Shown here: positions 33,901 to 42,996 of the stretch, one piece after another
Layout: every line of letters begins with the position of its first letter
Position numbering within the stretch: position 1 is the first letter of the stretch
Assembly (NCBI GenBank): GCA_020638855.1
Contig: JACKHT010000008.1
Span: forward strand, 72,219-136,218
Source: Planctomycetota bacterium
GTDB taxonomy: Bacteria > Planctomycetota > UBA1135 > GCA-002686595
Length of the DNA: 64,000 bases
Direction: 5' to 3'
Program-made: the position numbers and the translations under genes
The notes under the pieces: generated by a model
What the model was told of the DNA's origin: nothing
What the model saw: the letters and a program-made list of their open reading frames with translations, nothing else
Database searches by the model: none

Positions 33901-35245
33901 CCTGATCTCGAGCACGTCCCGCAGCGGCCCAGACCGCCAGGTGACAACCCTTGTGGTTGCCGGGGGCGACGTGCTCAAAATCAGCCGGAGCGGAGTTCCT
34001 GAACTTGTTGCCGCTGGAGAATTCGACGGGAGTTCAGGCTGGGTCCAGGCAGCTACCCAATTTGGCGAGGTCTTCTTTGTCGACAACGGGCGCTATCGCG
34101 TGTTCAACCTCAAGGCTGGAACACTCAAGGAGTGGAAGCCTAAGACTGCCGGAGAAATGCCTGAGGGTGCCCGGCTGGTAGCCTCCTACCGCAATCGCAT
34201 GGTTCTCGCGCGCACCAAGAAGGACCCGTATGGCCTGTACGCGAGTGCCCACGGCGACCCGTACGATTGGGATGCGCGCAAAGCACTAGATACCCCCACG
34301 GCCGCCTTCCGCGGAATCCGCGAGCGTCGAAACCCAGATGTCGTTACCGCCCTTGCGCCCTTCTATGACGATCGGTTGGTCATTGGGGGGTCTAACTCGA
34401 TCCAGGTTTTCTCAGGGGACCTTTCGACTGAGGGTTCAATCAACCTGTTCACGGACGCCATGGGGATGAGCTTCGGCCTTTCCTACGCGCTGGGGTCCGA
34501 TGGCCTCTTGTACTTCTTTGGTAGTCGCGGTGGTGTGTTTGTGATGTCCCCCACCTCCGATGGTCGGGCGAATCCACCCCAAGAAATTTCCGACTTCACC
34601 GTTGGGCGTGAGCTCAAGAGGATTGACCTTTCGAACTACCGACCCCGCCTGGTGTACGATGCTGCCCGTCGCGGTCTTCACCTGCTGATGGTGTACATAG
34701 GCGAGGGCGTGGCCCCCACCGCGTCCCGCCCGCGCCATTGGTTTTGGGACGAAAAGCGCAAAGCCTGGTGGCCGATCACTTATTCGGGCTCGCTGGGTGA
34801 CGTGGTTTCCGCTTGGGAGCAGCGCGGTGAGCTTCTCGATGACCGGGTTATCAACCTAGGTTGGTCGGATGGCAGCGTCCGATTCCTGGACGATGGGGCA
34901 ACCGGAGACGACGGGGAAAAGATCGATTCTTGGGTGCTTCTAGGTCCCATCCTGGCCACCGATGCAGAGATCACGTTCCGCCGGCTTCAACTAGAGGTGA
35001 GCTGGGAGGGTGGCGAGGTGGAATGGTCCACCCATGCGAGCGACGACCCGGAACAGCTAGGGGAAGCCTTGGACAGCGGGCGGGTCCAGCCTGGTTTCTC
35101 CGGACGCATCTCCCTCCAGGGGCGCGGGGCTGCGCTTTGGCTTCGCCTTGGAGGAGCGAACGTCCACCATTCATGGGCCCTCGGCGAAGTACGGATCGCC
35201 GTCGAGCCTGTCGGAATCCGTCATAGCAGAGAGGGAATTTCCTAA
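30995..35245 (+). CDS. Tail nozzle / tubular B-like protein with inserted LamG-type lectin domain
   Basis: 1,416 residues from GTG 30995. The C-terminal third has the beta-propeller style of podovirus nozzles: YRNRMVLARTKKDPYGLY, VTALAPFYDDRLVIGGSNSI, SDGLLYFFGSRGGVFVMSP. Residues about 290-645 look like an inserted concanavalin/LamG lectin domain, ending in VEQLEGYLAHRFGCAADAL and a short H-x-Y-x-APP tail, a signature common in bacterial LamG proteins. Total length is well above T7 gp12 (about 790), matching the insertion. Role: end of the tail tube, possibly with glycan binding. Confidence 0.68.
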   Translation: MTFRDLDINFPFRGVGQFRLNKDKGNSFAQDAENVLGESPLTGKQQGGQRWGSSQFTNGKVKDGSKVQAGISVSHDRPAFTFAALGKPRGDLFPVPILEDWGLQGTQLDAATDVRTDDQGNSYGLSSSGVVVKRNSAGDVTATAILPTNVLIAPAPRFALQADGGFLAAGSSTSGARRAVLWRFRPDTETDGLFLTFSLELKATSVEAIEIINESSARVAVNSANATAEILTILGIDGEDPTIVQRHSVPYPVGDVAIGPRGTYACCRPNASRGKVPAGDGFVESAVDWTPMDLTNAAERVHAWFEPEFVAGAVDGGRLVRWPDYRLSGDFTVPYDDTDRGLLLAEYTTSDQSQGPLGPTWFQAAAGPNPGVSFWPAEGELRPMRDVDRDNGNALQSSNENVTSFPLRGHKVNAQGTLRGSRGLWPLNDASYKFAICFAVRWVDGAQPGTIWLAGAYRDAGSQAGDATDGLGPSDGYLALTINDDGSATAAQLNGGVALRGPALPGGTVTGAATSHGSTPLRMAIITLVQNGSGAFSVRVNGTSAATGLTVDDSGFVSPTEFLGNRVYYENDAQLSAGFLPGVDSLNGVICAAVTIFGDSSVGVHDVAVSAAEVEQLEGYLAHRFGCAADALDPLHTYHSAPPVGTGSGPSSTATSQALRSPYGIVLKLDPSGEGATWAVAGAGMGFALATDQEGGVFSVGPRSVPPSYPETLLGPVSRTRLRLVDRGVTADWTEPSSGRIRFRDNPVNGDYFTVSDGTSSVTFEFQSGGVATIPGAVVVNPGSGSIYGHVVLCTQALATTSLGNFDAQVEGLDGDSSVDLVIWSKNEPTGVATPIVISCPISNAFALIDGMTASRPFPDGSWQGLARDAYNPLYPYMRLAVDFKGDLYVPWGYSAAANHLTKYRGASGFETWTHPIGGVDSGFTVRSVSVDPNEVDLYPARGPEFAWVASSNEDLSGPADVATQTKLRLISSTSRSGPDRQVTTLVVAGGDVLKISRSGVPELVAAGEFDGSSGWVQAATQFGEVFFVDNGRYRVFNLKAGTLKEWKPKTAGEMPEGARLVASYRNRMVLARTKKDPYGLYASAHGDPYDWDARKALDTPTAAFRGIRERRNPDVVTALAPFYDDRLVIGGSNSIQVFSGDLSTEGSINLFTDAMGMSFGLSYALGSDGLLYFFGSRGGVFVMSPTSDGRANPPQEISDFTVGRELKRIDLSNYRPRLVYDAARRGLHLLMVYIGEGVAPTASRPRHWFWDEKRKAWWPITYSGSLGDVVSAWEQRGELLDDRVINLGWSDGSVRFLDDGATGDDGEKIDSWVLLGPILATDAEITFRRLQLEVSWEGGEVEWSTHASDDPEQLGEALDSGRVQPGFSGRISLQGRGAALWLRLGGANVHHSWALGEVRIAVEPVGIRHSREGIS

Positions 35246-35871
35246 TGTTTGGATCGTTGTTCAATCCGTTGCAAGGTCTTGACCTGCTGACCAATAAGAA
35301 GGGTCGCGACTCCGCACAGGCTGCCACCCAGGCAGACTACGAGGCTGCTCTTAGGCAGCTGCAGAATGCGCAGGGGATGAGCCAGCTGTTCTCAGGGCTA
35401 GGGTCTGCTCAGCAGGCGCGTGGGCTGCAGGACATTCGAACGGGGTACCAATCCGCAATCCAGCGAACGCGCGCGGGCGCGGAATCCGCGCGAACGAGCA
35501 TCGCCCGGCACGGTGCTGGGTCTGAGGGGCGTAGCGCCCTCGCTGTCTATGACCGCGGACTCAACGGGACAAGCGCTGGGGCCTCTATTGCGAGGGGTGC
35601 CCAGGGACGGACGGAGCAATCTTTGACCGAGCTCGAGCGCCTTTTGGCGGAAATGGAAGGGCGCCTGGCCGCCGGCCAGGGGAGTGCCCTGGCCCAGCAG
35701 CGAAATGCCCTCGCCGGCGGATACCAGCAGTCGGGGCAGAATGCACTTTCCACCGCCCGGGCCCTGGCGGAACTCTTCTCGTCGAAAGAGCATCTGGCTT
35801 ACAACCCACTGCAGGACATCATTGGAATCACCAGCGCCGTCGGGCAACTCGGGATGGGGGGAATTCTCTAG
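35245..35871 (+). CDS. Internal virion protein (T7 gp14 / P22 ejection-type)
   Basis: 208 residues. A short hydrophobic N-terminus (MFGSLFNPLQGLDLL), then long Ala/Gln/Gly-rich helices (RTRAGAESARTSIARHGAGS) and a C-terminal hydrophobic stretch (DIIGITSAVGQLGMGGIL). This is typical of small ejection proteins that enter the host membrane. Starts by TAATG overlap with the nozzle gene. Confidence 0.65.
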   Translation: MFGSLFNPLQGLDLLTNKKGRDSAQAATQADYEAALRQLQNAQGMSQLFSGLGSAQQARGLQDIRTGYQSAIQRTRAGAESARTSIARHGAGSEGRSALAVYDRGLNGTSAGASIARGAQGRTEQSLTELERLLAEMEGRLAAGQGSALAQQRNALAGGYQQSGQNALSTARALAELFSSKEHLAYNPLQDIIGITSAVGQLGMGGIL

Positions 35872-37535
35872 TGAAGCTATTCACTTTCCATCATGGCAAC
35901 TCATCCCTCCAGGGGTTGCAGGGAGTTGGAAGCGCCCTGCAGAATGCCGCAGCCTCGGCCGCTCAGGTCAGAGATCAGGCCATCCGGGCCAAGTATGCCC
36001 AGGCGAGGCTCGCCGAGCAGCAACAAGCGCTCAGCAAGCAGGTTTCTCAAACCCTCGCGCAGGACGAGCAGCAAAAGCAGCTGGAGGCCGAGCGCTTGGC
36101 CACGGCGGATATCGCTGGAATGGTGATTCGTGGTGAAGACCTTTCCACGGTTTCCCCCGATCGTATTCGCCAGGCATTCTCGGCAATGGACCCGAACACG
36201 GTCACTTCGTTGACCCAAGTTGCTTCGAAGCAGGCTGAGGCCAGGCAACGGGCGCGCGAGCAGCTGATCAAGGAAGGTCGCCAAACATCCCTGTTTCAGG
36301 CAGCCAAAAATGGGTTCATCAACCCCGATGAAGTAGCCATTGCTTCGAAAATTGCAGAGGACACAGGGGACGATTCCATGCTCAAGGCTTTGGAGCAAAA
36401 GTCCAATGCCTACCAGGAGCGGGTCAGCGAAGTCTCGCGCACCAAGGCAACACTTACGGCGCTCAAGAACTCCCCCACATTCATGGGCGAGCTTGACCGC
36501 CGCCAATACCAGGCATTTCAGCGCGCCGAGGACATGCTCTCTTCCATGGAAAATGGAAACGTCCTCGACGACCAAAAGTACTCAGAGGTCCAAAACCTGA
36601 TCATGGAAGCGAGAACCCCAACCGATGTTCTCGACGAACGAAACAGGCTTCGCTCTCAGGTCGAAGAGCAGCAATGGCTGCTCAACCGGTACCAGGAGAA
36701 GCAAATGGGCCTTCCGATGGTTACCGACTCTCTCGGCAACCCCGTTGGTGCACCGTCGGGGCTGGCGGGCCGCTTTGGGGAGGGGTCTTCGGTTCCCCAG
36801 AGTTTCCCCGCTGGCCCCAACGGTGTCCCCCCGTCGGAGTTCTCAGGCAAATCGATCCGGCATTACAGCCAGATCCCCCAGGAGCGCCAGGTCGAGGTCT
36901 CCAACGGCATGCGGCAATTCGCCCTTGATGTCATCGATGAAGCTGGATTGCCCGCATCCGAGATTGATCCCGAGGTAATGATGGGCGCCTTGCAAGGGCT
37001 GGCTCGCGATGTGTACAAAGTCGACATCCCCGCTTCCCAGTTGATGGATTTTGCGTACCGGGCCAACGGGCAGCGCGGAGGGGCGGCGGGATATGGGCAG
37101 GAACCGGTTCAGTACAGCACCGATCCGCGCGCGGCAGCCATGCGTGAAATGCGGAAGGTAATTCGGGCTGAAGATGGCAGCCCAGTCGAAATCGCCCGCA
37201 AGCTGGGGATCAAGCTGCAGGACATGCAGGTCGTCGCCAACAACCCGCAAGACCTTCCGGCTGATTGGAAGTTCGACCCCCTGCCCGGCGAAGAGCAGCG
37301 AGGCGTGGACGATGCAAACATCCCGATTCCTCCGGGCCTTCCCGGGTTGCTCGAGATCACCCAAGGCGGGTTCAAGCCAAACCTCGATCAGCCTGGGTTC
37401 TCGCGCGACCTGTCGGCCGGCAACAACGAAGCGCCCCCCATCGATGAAATTGCGCGCCGTGTTGGAAGGAAGGCCAAAGAGATTTTCTCTAAGCCCGGTC
37501 GCCGGCCAGGAGATCCGCGCAGGAACAAGAAGTAA
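35871..37535 (+). CDS. Internal virion protein, middle-sized
   Basis: 554 residues from GTG 35871 (TAGTG overlap). Ala/Gln-rich coiled-coil N-terminal half (ARLAEQQQALSKQVSQTLAQ), then a Pro/Gly-rich linker (about 285-325) and a mixed C-terminal part ending in a basic tail (GRRPGDPRRNKK). Order small-middle-large ejection proteins matches T7 gp14-gp15-gp16. No enzymatic motif seen. Confidence 0.6.
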   Translation: MKLFTFHHGNSSLQGLQGVGSALQNAAASAAQVRDQAIRAKYAQARLAEQQQALSKQVSQTLAQDEQQKQLEAERLATADIAGMVIRGEDLSTVSPDRIRQAFSAMDPNTVTSLTQVASKQAEARQRAREQLIKEGRQTSLFQAAKNGFINPDEVAIASKIAEDTGDDSMLKALEQKSNAYQERVSEVSRTKATLTALKNSPTFMGELDRRQYQAFQRAEDMLSSMENGNVLDDQKYSEVQNLIMEARTPTDVLDERNRLRSQVEEQQWLLNRYQEKQMGLPMVTDSLGNPVGAPSGLAGRFGEGSSVPQSFPAGPNGVPPSEFSGKSIRHYSQIPQERQVEVSNGMRQFALDVIDEAGLPASEIDPEVMMGALQGLARDVYKVDIPASQLMDFAYRANGQRGGAAGYGQEPVQYSTDPRAAAMREMRKVIRAEDGSPVEIARKLGIKLQDMQVVANNPQDLPADWKFDPLPGEEQRGVDDANIPIPPGLPGLLEITQGGFKPNLDQPGFSRDLSAGNNEAPPIDEIARRVGRKAKEIFSKPGRRPGDPRRNKK

Positions 37536-37538
37536 GCC

Positions 37539-40500
37539 ATGGAGCCGCAAAACGCAGAAGGCGCAAACACCCTCGAGCGGTTCTTAAAGGTCACAGAGCC
37601 CTACGGCTTACCCTCGGCCTTTGGGAAAGACGAGCTAGGGCTTGGATTTATCCAGAGATCACTACCCGTCTACGGGGCGGCAAAAACCTACAAGCAGCTG
37701 AATGCTGTTGATGAGGCCATGCAGGCCTACCAGCAAGACAAGGCGGACGACCAACAGGTGCGGTTGCTGCAAAACTACTTCGACCAGCTTGGCCGTACGA
37801 AGTCCTTTGGTGGAAAAGTTGGCGACATCGCGTCAGGAACACTTTCATTTCTCGGAGACTTTGTTGTCGGGAATGAAATTGGTCGTGGCGCGCTCAAGTT
37901 GGCTAACGTGGCGGGAAAGGGAGCGCTGGCGGCCAGCGTAATGGCCAAGATGGATGAGGCCGGAATCCTTGGAGGAGTCGGCAAGACCTTGGTGGCTGGG
38001 GCAGCTGGACAGGCAGGCATGGATCTCGCTGGAGCGATCGTGAACCAGGCTGGCCCCACACTTGCGAGCGCAAAGCGCGAACAGGTGGCCCGCGCCTACA
38101 TTGCACACAACCAAGAGAACAAGCTGGTTGTAAAGGCACTTGAGAATGCGCCAACCGTTGCAAGCCTCCTGCCTAAGGCGTTCCTGAACGGGGTATTTGA
38201 ACGCGGAAGTGAGATGGCGGGATCCTTCCTGTTCAAGCTGCCTAAAGAGGGAAGGCTCGCGGCTTTTTCCCACTTCCTCACGATGAAGGTGGCGGACCAA
38301 AAAGGTATCGCCTACGCCCAAAAAGTTCTCAACACCGCCGGCCTCAATGGCATCGTGGAAGAGCTCGGCGAAGAGGTCTACAACGCCATTTTGAATGACG
38401 TGACCGCTGCAATCTCGAATGGCCGCCTGGCAGATCCCGGCCAGTTGCAACAGCTGACTGATCTCGAGAATGCCGCCGTCATGGTACTCGGTGTTTCCGT
38501 AACGATGGTGGGCGCCCAGGTGGCGGCCGGCGCAGCCGGGCGAGCAGCCGGCAAGGTCCATGAGGCTGTGGGAAGCGATGGCTCCCACCAGGCGCCATCA
38601 GATCGGCCTGCGGAGCCCCCCAGCCCCGTTGAGGTCCCGCCCGAAGCCGCCGTCGGCGCGCCGCCGGCCAGCGTGCCCAATGAGCCCCAGACGGGCCCGC
38701 CGCTTCCCACAGGATCGACCGCGTTTTTCCAGCCTGATCCCAATCTCCCACCGCGCGAGACAACCCCGGATCAGGCCGTAGGTGGCACTGCCGACCAGGC
38801 CTCGGGGATCGATCAATACCGAGGTCAAATCCCCGGAGCCATTATCACGGGCGGCCCAACAACTGCGCCCGCGGGTAGCAACCTGGACTACCTAGGACGA
38901 GGGCTCTTTGGTTCGCTAGAGGGTCCCGCAAAAGGAAAGCACACCATCGACGACGTTATGAAGTTGATGGAAGAAACGCTCACAGCCTTCGATCGGGTGA
39001 TCGGGTTCAAGTATGGGCGTACCGCACGCGGGACAGGCAAGCGAACCCTGGGTACCTGGCACAGCGGAGAATCCGTTCTTCGGGTTCGAGAGGCTGGCAA
39101 CTTGAGCGTTGCTGCCCACGAGCTCGGCCACGCCTTTGAAACCTTCCTGGTCGGCACTGATCAGCTTTGGAAGAAGGGAACAAAGAAGGTCCCCGCGCCT
39201 GTCCTCAATGAGGTTCTTCGGCTTGGGTATGGGCAAGCCAAGGTGCAGGGTTTCTACCAAAAAAACCAGCAGCGCCATGGGAAGGAAGGCTTTGCGGAGT
39301 TCATCGCGGGCTACCTGCTTGGCAATCCGCACCTTGGCTCGCCGAATACCGTCCAATGGTTTGAGAGGCTTGCTCCGCCGGAGTTGCTCAAGAAGATTCG
39401 CAAAATGCAGGCCGCATTTCAGGCGTATGCCAAGGACGGAGCGGTTGGTATGGGCCTCGCGTCAATTGGCGACCCATCTCTTGGTCGGCAAGCCCTCGAC
39501 CTGGCGACACGGCGCGTTGCGAGGAATCGCTTCAAGCGCAACTTTCTTCGCAACTGGTGGGAAGAGCTCGAGGCCTTTGTGGAGATCACCAGGGAGGCGG
39601 AAAAAGCAAAACAGGCCCTCAAAAAAGGGAGGCTCACCCCAAGTGAAGATGTTGGAAAGATGGCCCAAGTTTATCGTGGGCGCGCAACTTCCATATTGAA
39701 CCATTGGCTGAAACGCGAAATGACCAACATCTATGGTCACCGCGTCGGCGACCCGCTCGAGGCAATCAAGCCATTGATCAAGGGGATGGGCAAAAAGTTC
39801 GACGTTTACCTATTGGCCAGGAGAACCCAAGCCGAAGAGGCGGCAGCCAAGCGAGATCGGCGACAGCCGCGCGAATTGGCTCTTTCGCCAGAGATTGCGA
39901 ACGCCGTTGTGAAGGAGCTCCAGAGCGAATTTCCCCATGTCGAGGATGCGGCGCAGGCGGTGTACCGATGGACCCAGCAGGGAAACGACTATGTGGCCCA
40001 GTGCTCCCCAATCCTCGCCGAGCACATTGCATCAATCGAGGCAGGCGACGTTGGCAACTACATTCCGGAGAAGCGAGTTCTTGATGGAATCCGAAGGGCG
40101 TCGAGCGGTGTCACTAGCGCCGACATGCAGCGCGGAACCGTGACCAGAAGGCTTGTTGGTAGCTATCGCCGAGTGAAGGATCCGCTTGCCTCTCTGCTCG
40201 CGCAAATGGAAAATCGCGTCCAGAAAGCCCATGAGCGCGCGCTTGCGGAGGCTGCAATCTCCCTGGGTACAACTTATGGGCTCGGTCAGTTTGTGGAGCG
40301 TGTGGATGTCGATCGGTACCTGGCGGCGAACCCGAAAGTGGGCGAGGTTGTTGGGAAGATGCTATCCGTCCTTGGGGTGAAGAATGCCCTAGGATCGCCG
40401 GTGGCGTCAGAAGCAAAGGCCAAGATTCTTCAAGCCCTTGCAGAGGGAAAGCTGGAGGTGCTCCGGCGCTACTACCCAAACGCCGATTTGACTCACATCG

Positions 40501-42479
40501 ATGTCATGGGCATTTGGGAGCAAGCTGTCACCTTCTTTGTGCCTTCCTGGACGCCGAAGGGGTCTGACGATCCTGTCATGCCGATCATCATGAACAATCC
40601 TCAGACCGGTGGGCGTGAGCTGCGCTACTACTCCCTCGACGTGGATTTGTACAAGGCCTTGACGGGGCTCGATACGCCGCGAATCAACAACTGGCTGTAC
40701 AACCTGGTCATTGCAACGCCTAAGCGCATTGCCACCATGGGTATCACTGGGCTTTCCTACACCTTTGGAATGCTCTACAACCCAACGCGAGACCTGCAGA
40801 CTCTCTACATGAACACCCGAACCAACGCCAATGTTGCGGAGATTTTCATGCAGTGGGTGCAGAGCCAAGCGATTTCATTTGCTGACGCGATCAAGGCGGA
40901 AATCCTTGGCCTTCCATTCGAAAAGATGAGCGAGCAGTACAAAGCGTACCACCGGCTCCATCTTGGAATGTCATCCCGAATGGGTGCGGACTTACGCCAG
41001 GCCAAAAAGCGGGTTCGAACAATCCAGGGCTACAACTTCCGAACCGCCACCGGCTGGGTGGAGTTCCTATCGGCGATGGTTGACAAATACCAGGAAGTCA
41101 TCCAAGCCCCAGAGCGTGGCACCAGGATGGCCGAGATAGTGCTACTTGCGAAGGAGAAGGGAATTGCCCTCAAGGATATTGGCCTGACGATCAAGCACCA
41201 CGAGGCTGTAGACCTTGCGTTTGCTGGCGCCCGGGCTGGAGTTGACTTCAATGCCGGTGGTAGTTTGTCACGCGCGATCAATACCGCCGTTCCGTTCTTC
41301 AATGTTCAGTTTCAGGGTCCTCGCGCGACCATCGAGGCTGTAAAGAATCGTCCCGCTCGGGCGCTGATTCGCGCCGCCGGCCTATTGACGATGCCCACCC
41401 TTGCGCTGTGGTGGCTCAACAAGGACGAAGAGTGGTACCAAGCGCTCAGCGTTGAAGAGCGTCAGCGGTACTGGCATATCGACATCGGCGGGCGCAACAT
41501 CGTCCGCATTCCGCGGGCTTTCGAGATTGGAGCCCTGACCTGTGCCCCTGCCGAGCTCTTGGCCGACGCCTTCTACCGCGAAGATCCTCAGGGTGCGAAA
41601 GAGTACTTCGGGACAATCTTCAAGGTGGCGAACCAGTCCATGGGAGAGCTCGCCGATGCCACTCCGTTGGGAATGGTTCCAAACCCACTTGCATCGGTCA
41701 CTTCCGACCAGAACTTCTTCCAATCGGCAATCAAGGCTGGGCAGCGATGGACACCCGTGATCCCTGGGGTGGTGATCGAGCAGCTCGCCAATCGTCGCTT
41801 CTACTGGGGCACCCCAATCGTTACGCGAGCAAATGAGCGCAAGTGGGCCCCCGACCAGTATTCCGACTTCACCAGCCGGGCCGCGATTCGACTGGGTAGG
41901 GCAACCGGCCTATCCCCCCAGAGAATCGACCACGCAGTCAACTACCTATTTGGATCTACCGGTAGGTCTTTGGTCGGCGCTTTTGGCCAAGGGGACGTGG
42001 ACATCAACTTTGAGCGCGACATTTCGGACAATGCCTTTCTGGGGCGCATGTTCAAGACTGGCGGCAAGTTCGCGTACTCCGACAACGCCAGGAAGGTCTA
42101 CGACGCCTATGAAGCGGCGGATAAGGACTTTGCGAGTGGTCGGGAAGATACGGAAACCAAGAAAGCCAAACGCATCCTTCTGCAGCGCACCACAAAGCTA
42201 ATGACGGCCCTTGCATACATTCGCTCGCGCACCGAAAGCATCGATGAGCGATACAAACTAAGCAAGGAGATCGACACCTTTGCAAAGCAGAGCTTGGGAG
42301 AAGTGGACGGCTTATCAAAAGGCCCTGGAGGATCGAACGATAGCGCCGATCGTGCCGGGCGCATTCGCGCAGCTGCCGAAGTTGTCCAAAAGCGGTTTAG
42401 AGAAGCCGAGCAACTTAAAGCTGCCGTTGTTGCGCGAATGCAACAGCGCAGACAAGGAGAGGCAGCGGCGGCTCGCTAG
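37539..42479 (+). CDS. Large polyvalent internal virion protein with HELGH metalloprotease motif
   Basis: 1,646 residues. Hydrophobic segments at about 115-165 may span the host membrane. A Pro-rich linker (about 345-420) leads to a zincin-like domain with AAHELGHAFETF (HELGH about residues 527-531) and, some 55 residues later, KEGFAEFIAGYLL as the third-ligand region. A long helical part follows; about 1240-1480 (RAINTAVPFFNVQFQGPRAT) resembles the LPD38 domain of phage polyvalent proteins. Such proteins are ejected with DNA and act on the host cell; the protease target is unknown. Confidence 0.72.
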   Translation: MEPQNAEGANTLERFLKVTEPYGLPSAFGKDELGLGFIQRSLPVYGAAKTYKQLNAVDEAMQAYQQDKADDQQVRLLQNYFDQLGRTKSFGGKVGDIASGTLSFLGDFVVGNEIGRGALKLANVAGKGALAASVMAKMDEAGILGGVGKTLVAGAAGQAGMDLAGAIVNQAGPTLASAKREQVARAYIAHNQENKLVVKALENAPTVASLLPKAFLNGVFERGSEMAGSFLFKLPKEGRLAAFSHFLTMKVADQKGIAYAQKVLNTAGLNGIVEELGEEVYNAILNDVTAAISNGRLADPGQLQQLTDLENAAVMVLGVSVTMVGAQVAAGAAGRAAGKVHEAVGSDGSHQAPSDRPAEPPSPVEVPPEAAVGAPPASVPNEPQTGPPLPTGSTAFFQPDPNLPPRETTPDQAVGGTADQASGIDQYRGQIPGAIITGGPTTAPAGSNLDYLGRGLFGSLEGPAKGKHTIDDVMKLMEETLTAFDRVIGFKYGRTARGTGKRTLGTWHSGESVLRVREAGNLSVAAHELGHAFETFLVGTDQLWKKGTKKVPAPVLNEVLRLGYGQAKVQGFYQKNQQRHGKEGFAEFIAGYLLGNPHLGSPNTVQWFERLAPPELLKKIRKMQAAFQAYAKDGAVGMGLASIGDPSLGRQALDLATRRVARNRFKRNFLRNWWEELEAFVEITREAEKAKQALKKGRLTPSEDVGKMAQVYRGRATSILNHWLKREMTNIYGHRVGDPLEAIKPLIKGMGKKFDVYLLARRTQAEEAAAKRDRRQPRELALSPEIANAVVKELQSEFPHVEDAAQAVYRWTQQGNDYVAQCSPILAEHIASIEAGDVGNYIPEKRVLDGIRRASSGVTSADMQRGTVTRRLVGSYRRVKDPLASLLAQMENRVQKAHERALAEAAISLGTTYGLGQFVERVDVDRYLAANPKVGEVVGKMLSVLGVKNALGSPVASEAKAKILQALAEGKLEVLRRYYPNADLTHIDVMGIWEQAVTFFVPSWTPKGSDDPVMPIIMNNPQTGGRELRYYSLDVDLYKALTGLDTPRINNWLYNLVIATPKRIATMGITGLSYTFGMLYNPTRDLQTLYMNTRTNANVAEIFMQWVQSQAISFADAIKAEILGLPFEKMSEQYKAYHRLHLGMSSRMGADLRQAKKRVRTIQGYNFRTATGWVEFLSAMVDKYQEVIQAPERGTRMAEIVLLAKEKGIALKDIGLTIKHHEAVDLAFAGARAGVDFNAGGSLSRAINTAVPFFNVQFQGPRATIEAVKNRPARALIRAAGLLTMPTLALWWLNKDEEWYQALSVEERQRYWHIDIGGRNIVRIPRAFEIGALTCAPAELLADAFYREDPQGAKEYFGTIFKVANQSMGELADATPLGMVPNPLASVTSDQNFFQSAIKAGQRWTPVIPGVVIEQLANRRFYWGTPIVTRANERKWAPDQYSDFTSRAAIRLGRATGLSPQRIDHAVNYLFGSTGRSLVGAFGQGDVDINFERDISDNAFLGRMFKTGGKFAYSDNARKVYDAYEAADKDFASGREDTETKKAKRILLQRTTKLMTALAYIRSRTESIDERYKLSKEIDTFAKQSLGEVDGLSKGPGGSNDSADRAGRIRAAAEVVQKRFREAEQLKAAVVARMQQRRQGEAAAAR

Positions 42480-42480
42480 G

Positions 42481-42996
42481 GTGATCTGCGAGGACCTTCC
42501 GACTGTTGCGCGCTTGATGTTCTCCGAACGGAAGGCGCTTGAGTATCTTCCTCGATTCTACAAGCGCGGGAAGGTTTCTTGCGCCAGGTGTCTTCGCCGG
42601 GGTGGGATTGGGTGGTGGTGCAAGGAGACTGACGATCCATCCTATTTCCACCTGCAATGCTCGAAGTGCCATTGGGGATGGCCCAAGAACTACGACCTCT
42701 GCCGAACCGACCAACGCATCTACCTGTCAAACCTACTGCGCGCAATATGGGCATACGGCATGTCCGATGGGCCGGGTCGAGCAATCGCTGTGCTCGAGAA
42801 CCTCGATGGAATGTTCGAAGCGAAGGTGAATCTTCCAGCCGGCGCGCTCGACATCAAGCGCCGCAGGTACTACGCCTTAGCCGAGGGGGTCTGGTGGGCG
42901 GCCGGCATCGCTCCACCAATCGACAGAATTGGTGAGGTGGCGCCGCTGCAGTCAACCGATTGGTGGGGCAACCGCAGCGACGCCCATAGAGCCTAG
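42481..42996 (+). CDS. Zinc-ribbon protein after the virion genes
   Basis: 171 residues from GTG 42481, chosen because the frame to the left only shadows the previous gene. CARCLRRGGIGWWC (about 39-52) and LQCSKCHWGWPKNYDLC hold the Cys pairs of a zinc ribbon. The C-terminal half is helical. It overlaps the end of the convergent esterase gene by 4 bp. Function unknown. Confidence 0.55.
   Translation: MICEDLPTVARLMFSERKALEYLPRFYKRGKVSCARCLRRGGIGWWCKETDDPSYFHLQCSKCHWGWPKNYDLCRTDQRIYLSNLLRAIWAYGMSDGPGRAIAVLENLDGMFEAKVNLPAGALDIKRRRYYALAEGVWWAAGIAPPIDRIGEVAPLQSTDWWGNRSDAHRA

Noticed and set aside
42280..42480. Upstream start for the zinc-ribbon gene at 42481
   Set aside because: The extension lies wholly within the end of the large virion gene in another frame and has no start signal.
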